Source of the DNA: an uncultured Oscillospiraceae bacterium
GTDB taxonomy: Bacteria; Bacillota; Clostridia; Oscillospirales; Acutalibacteraceae
NCBI GenBank assembly: GCA_900543555.1
Contig: UQRL01000034.1
Span: 1-27,014, forward strand
Reading direction: 5' to 3'
DNA: 27,014 bases
Every line of letters begins with the position of its first letter. Position 1 is the first letter of the stretch. Shown piece after piece: positions 24,680 through 27,014 of this stretch. A model generated the notes under the pieces. The model worked only from the letters and a program-made list of their open reading frames with translations, was not told the origin of the DNA and searched no databases. The translations under genes were made by a program, and so were the position numbers.

Positions 24680-24892
24680 TCTCCCACCCACCAAGGGGAG
24701 CACGAAATCCACTACTACGGCTTTGGCCGGCCCAGCTTCTGCAACTTCCGCAAGGAAGAGGGCGTTTCCTGGCGGGTGGAGGTCATCGACACCTGGGAGA
24801 TGACCGTCACCGACCTGGGTATCTTCTCCGCCAGCTTCCGGGTACCCCTGTCCGGGAAAGAGTACATGGCGATCCGACTGAGAAAAGTATGA
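24680..24892 (+). pseudogene. Remnant of a DUF5605-type glycoside hydrolase C-terminus
   Basis: A short frame ending at TGA 24890-24892 reads HYYGFGRPSFCNFRKEEGV, VEVIDTWEMTV and later SGKEYMAIRL. This matches the C-terminal beta-sandwich (DUF5605) that follows the TIM-barrel in DUF5060/DUF5605 glycosidases. The upstream catalytic part is absent, because the frame runs back into the terminator of the surface-protein gene. There is no start codon or ribosome site of its own. It is a gene relic, evidence that sequence was deleted between it and the surface-protein gene. The family match is from memory. Confidence 0.65.
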
Positions 24893-24893
24893 A

Positions 24894-24930
24894 AAAAGGG
24901 TCACCAACACAGTCCGGTGGTGGCCCTTTT
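24894..24930 (+). terminator. Intrinsic terminator after the hydrolase remnant
   Basis: AAAAGGGTCACCA (24894-24906) pairs with TGGTGGCCCTTTT (24918-24930), 13 bp with one wobble. It is the original terminator of the now-lost hydrolase gene. From here to 25071 I see no gene or clear signal. Confidence 0.88.
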
Positions 24931-25071
24931 CAAAATCAGAGGGACGAAGCAGCGCGCTTCGGATTGCGGAATTTTTCCCGATGGTTCACGAAAAATGGTA
25001 GAGGGTGCCGGAACATCCCCTTCCGTGCTTCCCAAAGCCCCTGAATTTCATTTCACACGCAAACGCGGGCA

Positions 25072-25107
25072 ATAAAAATCGCGAACCCCACAAAGTGAGA
25101 TTCGCGA
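25072..25107 (-). terminator. Terminator of the tRNA-Gly transcript
   Basis: TCGCGAACCCCAC (25079-25091) pairs with GTGAGATTCGCGA (25095-25107) over AAA; read on the minus strand it is followed by TTTTTATT. A shorter hairpin lies at 25114-25130 before the CCA end. Confidence 0.9.
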
Positions 25108-25129
25108 CGTGGGAGCGGCAGCTTGCCGC

Positions 25130-25203
25130 TGGAGCGGGCGAAGGGAATCGAACCCTCGTATTCAGCTTGGGAAGCTGATGTTCTACCATTGAACTACGCC
25201 CGC
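25130..25203 (-). tRNA. tRNA-Gly (TCC anticodon), CCA encoded
   Basis: On the minus strand the acceptor arms GCGGGCG and CGCCCGC pair, the D-arm is GTTC/GAAC, the anticodon stem TCAGC/GCTGA encloses TTCCCAA (anticodon TCC), and the T-loop is TTCGATT. CCA is encoded at 25132-25130. It has its own consensus promoter and terminator. Confidence 0.96.
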
Positions 25204-25233
25204 AAAACATCCCTGAACATTTGGGACTTTTCT

Positions 25234-25262
25234 ATTATAAATCCTAAACTAGGAAAAGTCAA
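25234..25262 (-). promoter_or_regulatory. Consensus promoter of tRNA-Gly
   Basis: Minus strand TTGACT (25262-25257), 17-bp spacer, TATAAT (25239-25234), about 30 bp upstream of the tRNA 5' end. Confidence 0.92.
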
Positions 25263-25307
25263 TGTGCCTGGGAAATTTTTTCGCGTGGGAAGGATCTGTT
25301 AGAAAAA

Positions 25308-25322
25308 GTGAATATAGTTCAC
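25308..25322 (+). promoter_or_regulatory. Operator-like inverted repeat
   Basis: GTGAA-N5-TTCAC lies between the divergent tRNA-Gly and XRE promoters. Its symmetry and place suggest a helix-turn-helix repressor site, perhaps autoregulation by the XRE protein. Only one copy is seen. Confidence 0.35.
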
Positions 25323-25348
25323 AATAGAATTAAACTTTGAAGAAACGC

Positions 25349-25377
25349 TGGCTTTTCTATCAAAACTGGTATATAAT
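25349..25377 (+). promoter_or_regulatory. Promoter candidate for the XRE regulator
   Basis: A perfect -10 TATAAT (25372-25377) with TGGCTT (25349-25354) 17 bp upstream. It leaves a leader of about 130 nt. Confidence 0.6.
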
Positions 25378-25517
25378 AAACTCCGCACGTTACATGGAAA
25401 GCCTTTTCTGAGCGGTTGTTTGACAGAGCTCGGGACATACTAAGCATGACAGCCTGTGTGATCTGAGGGCGCTGTAGGAAACAGACGATACAGGAGGAGG
25501 GCGCTGGGATCGTAATT

Positions 25518-25931
25518 ATGGGTAGGAATTTTGGCGGCTCCAATGGCTTTTTGGCGGACCGGCTTCGGCAGGCCCGGTTGCAGGCAGGGTATTCGCAGCA
25601 AAACATTGCGGATGCTTTGAATGTAAACCGAGCAACCTATACGTATTACGAAACTGGAAAAACCACGCCGGACCCTGTAACGCTGGGAAGGATTGCCCGC
25701 ATCTGTGGAGCTCCCATTGAGTTTTTCTTTGAGGAAGAGCCCGTTGCGCCGTTTCTGCTGACAGACCGTGAGCGCTGCCCAAAGAAAGCTATGCCGGATC
25801 CCAGCCGGATCGGAGAGCTTTCTGCGGAGGAAAAACAGCTGATTGCCCTGTTGCGCGCCTCTCAAAAGGTCAGCGTGGAAGAGACGGTGGATTGGGTCAA
25901 GGCAAGGAAGAAACTTCGCAACGAGGAGTAG
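25518..25931 (+). CDS. XRE-family helix-turn-helix transcriptional regulator
   Basis: 137 residues from ATG 25518. Residues about 11-70 form a clear Cro/C1-type helix-turn-helix: LADRLRQARLQAGYSQQNIA then ALNVNRATYTYYETGKTTPD, followed by the closing helix LGRIARICGAPIEFFFEE. The rest is charged, with EEKQLIALLRASQKVSVEE perhaps a dimerisation helix. The strong ribosome site AGGAGGAGG (25492-25500) is 17 bp from this ATG, too far; ATC at 25509 in frame would fit better, so the start is uncertain. It may autoregulate through the nearby inverted repeat. It sits at an AT-richer accessory edge. Target genes unknown. Confidence 0.88.
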   Translation: MGRNFGGSNGFLADRLRQARLQAGYSQQNIADALNVNRATYTYYETGKTTPDPVTLGRIARICGAPIEFFFEEEPVAPFLLTDRERCPKKAMPDPSRIGELSAEEKQLIALLRASQKVSVEETVDWVKARKKLRNEE

Positions 25932-26076
25932 CGGGGACCACAAAAGTTTTTTTGTTCGTCAAAATTCGCCTTTTTTCGCGTGGAATTGGGTGTAAGCTAA
26001 AGAAGCCTTTTAAAGGCGCACGTTGTTCAAGTTTTTACAGGATGGAATACGCTATATTGCGTTTTTCCTGATATAT

Positions 26077-26267
26077 GCGCTCGTAGCTCAGCTGGATAGA
26101 GTGACAGACTCCGACGGTTCAGGCCGATTCAGTTGAGACATTCCGAAAAAGCCAGTGTTTACCGGGCTTTGCGGGCTCGGCGGAACGGAAAATTCCCGCC
26201 GTTGACTACTGTTTGACTACTATTTTTCAAAAGGTGACTACCGCATCTGCGGTTCTCATACATATTT
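26077..26267 (+). repeat. Partial tRNA-Arg repeat, unit 1
   Basis: Starts with 39 nt identical to the 5' half of the tRNA-Arg at 26460, ending exactly at the anticodon loop, then about 150 nt that match unit 2 with scattered differences. It cannot fold as a tRNA because the 3' anticodon-stem strand and T-arm are missing. Both units carry the block TTGACTACTGTTTGACTACT near their ends. Confidence 0.85.
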
Positions 26268-26459
26268 GCGCTCGTAGCTCAGCTGGATAGAGTGACAGAC
26301 TCCGACGGTTCAGGCCGTTTCAGTTGAGATATCCCGAAAAAGCCAGTGTTTACCGGGCTTTGCGGGATCGGCGGAGAGAAAAAATCCTGCCGTTGACTAC
26401 TGTTTGACTACTATTTTTCAAAAGGTTGACTACCGCTTCTGCGGTTCTCATATATATTT
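26268..26459 (+). repeat. Partial tRNA-Arg repeat, unit 2
   Basis: A second copy, 191 bp downstream of unit 1, with the same 39-nt tRNA half and a diverged copy of the same tail; the intact tRNA-Arg begins 192 bp on. Together the units form a short direct-repeat array upstream of the tRNA, as left by integration and excision of mobile elements. Confidence 0.85.
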
Positions 26460-26536
26460 GCGCTCGTAGCTCAGCTGGATAGAGTGACAGACTCCGACTC
26501 TGTAGGCCGCTGGTTCGAATCCAGTCGGGCGCACCA
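26460..26536 (+). tRNA. tRNA-Arg (CCG anticodon), CCA encoded
   Basis: Acceptor GCGCTCG/CGGGCGC (one wobble), D-arm GCTC/GAGT, anticodon stem ACAGA/TCTGT enclosing CTCCGAC (anticodon CCG), T-arm GCTGG/CCAGT around TTCGAAT, then A and CCA. It is complete, unlike the two partial copies upstream. Confidence 0.95.
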
Positions 26537-26594
26537 AACGGGAAGGTGAAAAAGATATTGAGGGCGAAACCTCTGTGTTTTCAATCCTTCCAAG

Positions 26595-26626
26595 GCTCGT
26601 AGATTGGAAAATCTACGAGCTTTTTT
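26595..26626 (+). terminator. Terminator of the tRNA-Arg transcript
   Basis: GCTCGTAGATT (26595-26605) pairs perfectly with AATCTACGAGC (26610-26620) across GGAA, followed by six T. Confidence 0.93.
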
Positions 26627-26702
26627 ATCATTAAGCCCACAATCTTCACTCAGACAGGTATCGAACTTGCGCCTTGTCCTCGTTGAGTATGTTTTTGCCA
26701 AA

Positions 26703-26735
26703 CCGGGATCCTTGAAACAGAATCTCGGCTTTTTT
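26703..26735 (+). terminator. Weak terminator-like hairpin
   Basis: CCGGGAT (26703-26709) and ATCTCGG (26722-26728) pair with one wobble and precede a run of T. No gene ends just upstream; it may be a leftover of lost sequence. The rest of 26627-26819 shows no gene I can support. Confidence 0.35.
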
Positions 26736-26819
26736 AATACAGAAACAACAGGCTGGCAAATAGAAGCAAAATTAGTACCATTCATCGACTGCATATCCAT
26801 CACAGTGTTCAAAGAGGGT

Positions 26820-26848
26820 TTGACCAATTATAGACTTTTCCCTATTAT
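26820..26848 (+). promoter_or_regulatory. Sigma-A promoter of the terminal response regulator
   Basis: TTGACC (26820-26825), 17-bp spacer, TATTAT (26843-26848), giving a leader of only about 18 nt before the ATG. Confidence 0.88.
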
Positions 26849-26872
26849 GATACCAGCGAGCGAGGTGAAACC

Positions 26873-27014
26873 ATGAGCTATACAATTATGGTGATTGATG
26901 ACGAGCAGATGATTTTAGATATGCTCCGGGATCAATTTGAGATGGAACAGTATCAAGTAATCACCGCAAAAAGCGGCGAGGAGGCCCTGCAAAAGCTGAC
27001 CCAGCAGCCGGATA
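26873..27014 (+). CDS. Response regulator receiver domain, cut by window end
   Basis: ATG 26873 follows CGAGGTGA at good spacing. The visible 47 residues open MSYTIMVIDDEQMILDMLRD and go on to VITAKSGEEALQKL, the first beta strand, the acidic DDE pocket and helix 2 of a receiver domain. The phosphoacceptor Asp would lie just beyond the window. Codon use is more AT-rich than in the core genes, suggesting an acquired two-component operon (VanR-like or other OmpR family are candidates), but the output domain is not visible. Confidence 0.85.
   Translation, partial: MSYTIMVIDDEQMILDMLRDQFEMEQYQVITAKSGEEALQKLTQQPD

Noticed and set aside
26077..26536. CRISPR array
   Set aside because: Three copies with about 190-bp period, and the repeat is half a tRNA; the intervening sequence is itself repeated, unlike spacers.
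26471..26827. Minus-strand frame encoding ARLDSNQRPTES
   Set aside because: This well-known false protein is the reverse strand of a tRNA gene 3' half; no ribosome site.
26604..26876. 90-codon plus-strand frame after the tRNA-Arg terminator
   Set aside because: Starts inside the terminator loop, has no ribosome site or motif, and overlaps the strong promoter of the response regulator.

Overview
The window looks like the chromosome of a GC-rich, low-spore-count-type Firmicute of the Oscillospiraceae (Flavonifractor / Pseudoflavonifractor / Lawsonibacter neighbourhood). This is an inference from GC-rich codon use, strong AGGAGG-type ribosome sites, sigma-A promoters, the comEC-holA housekeeping block, DUF47/PiT, a LytTR two-component system and SLH surface anchoring. 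No database search was possible.

Positions 1-8512 are core genome, all on the plus strand: the 3' part of alaS, a HIT protein, a GC-rich structured spacer, an adenine-PRT-like phosphoribosyltransferase, comEC, holA, an rnmV-like TOPRIM ribonuclease, a DivIVA-like coiled-coil protein and a protein with a HEPN-like N-terminus and CBS C-terminus. These genes are tightly packed or overlapping and end at a strong terminator. Positions 8536-9782 hold two tandem paralogous membrane-anchored beta-sandwich proteins. Positions 9796-11673 hold a minus-strand PiT phosphate transporter and DUF47 operon; its promoter carries four direct repeats at exactly 11-bp spacing, the layout of a Pho box. Positions 11697-12358 hold a small ORF coupled to a frameshifted sigma-like gene. 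Positions 12383-14848 hold a minus-strand operon of an M24 aminopeptidase and an orphan EutH ethanolamine permease. A small unknown gene follows at 14910-15194.

Positions 15457-24651 are the most unusual part. A LytTR response regulator has an excellent promoter and ribosome site, but its only well-placed start codon is ATT. Convergent to it lies only the catalytic half of its likely histidine kinase. At about 16925 the kinase is joined head-to-head to a giant S-layer-type surface protein that also lacks its 5' end. That surface gene is broken again by one in-frame TAA at 18795, then runs through about nine InlB-type B-repeats and three SLH domains. A cut-down DUF5605-type glycosidase tail follows.

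Positions 24900-27014 are an AT-richer accessory edge. They hold tRNA-Gly(TCC), an XRE-type regulator, and tRNA-Arg(CCG) preceded by two 191/192-bp direct repeats. Each repeat starts with the first 39 nt of that tRNA and diverges exactly at the end of the anticodon loop, the pattern expected of integration/excision scars at a tRNA attachment site. The window ends in the start of an OmpR-like or related response regulator with its own strong promoter.
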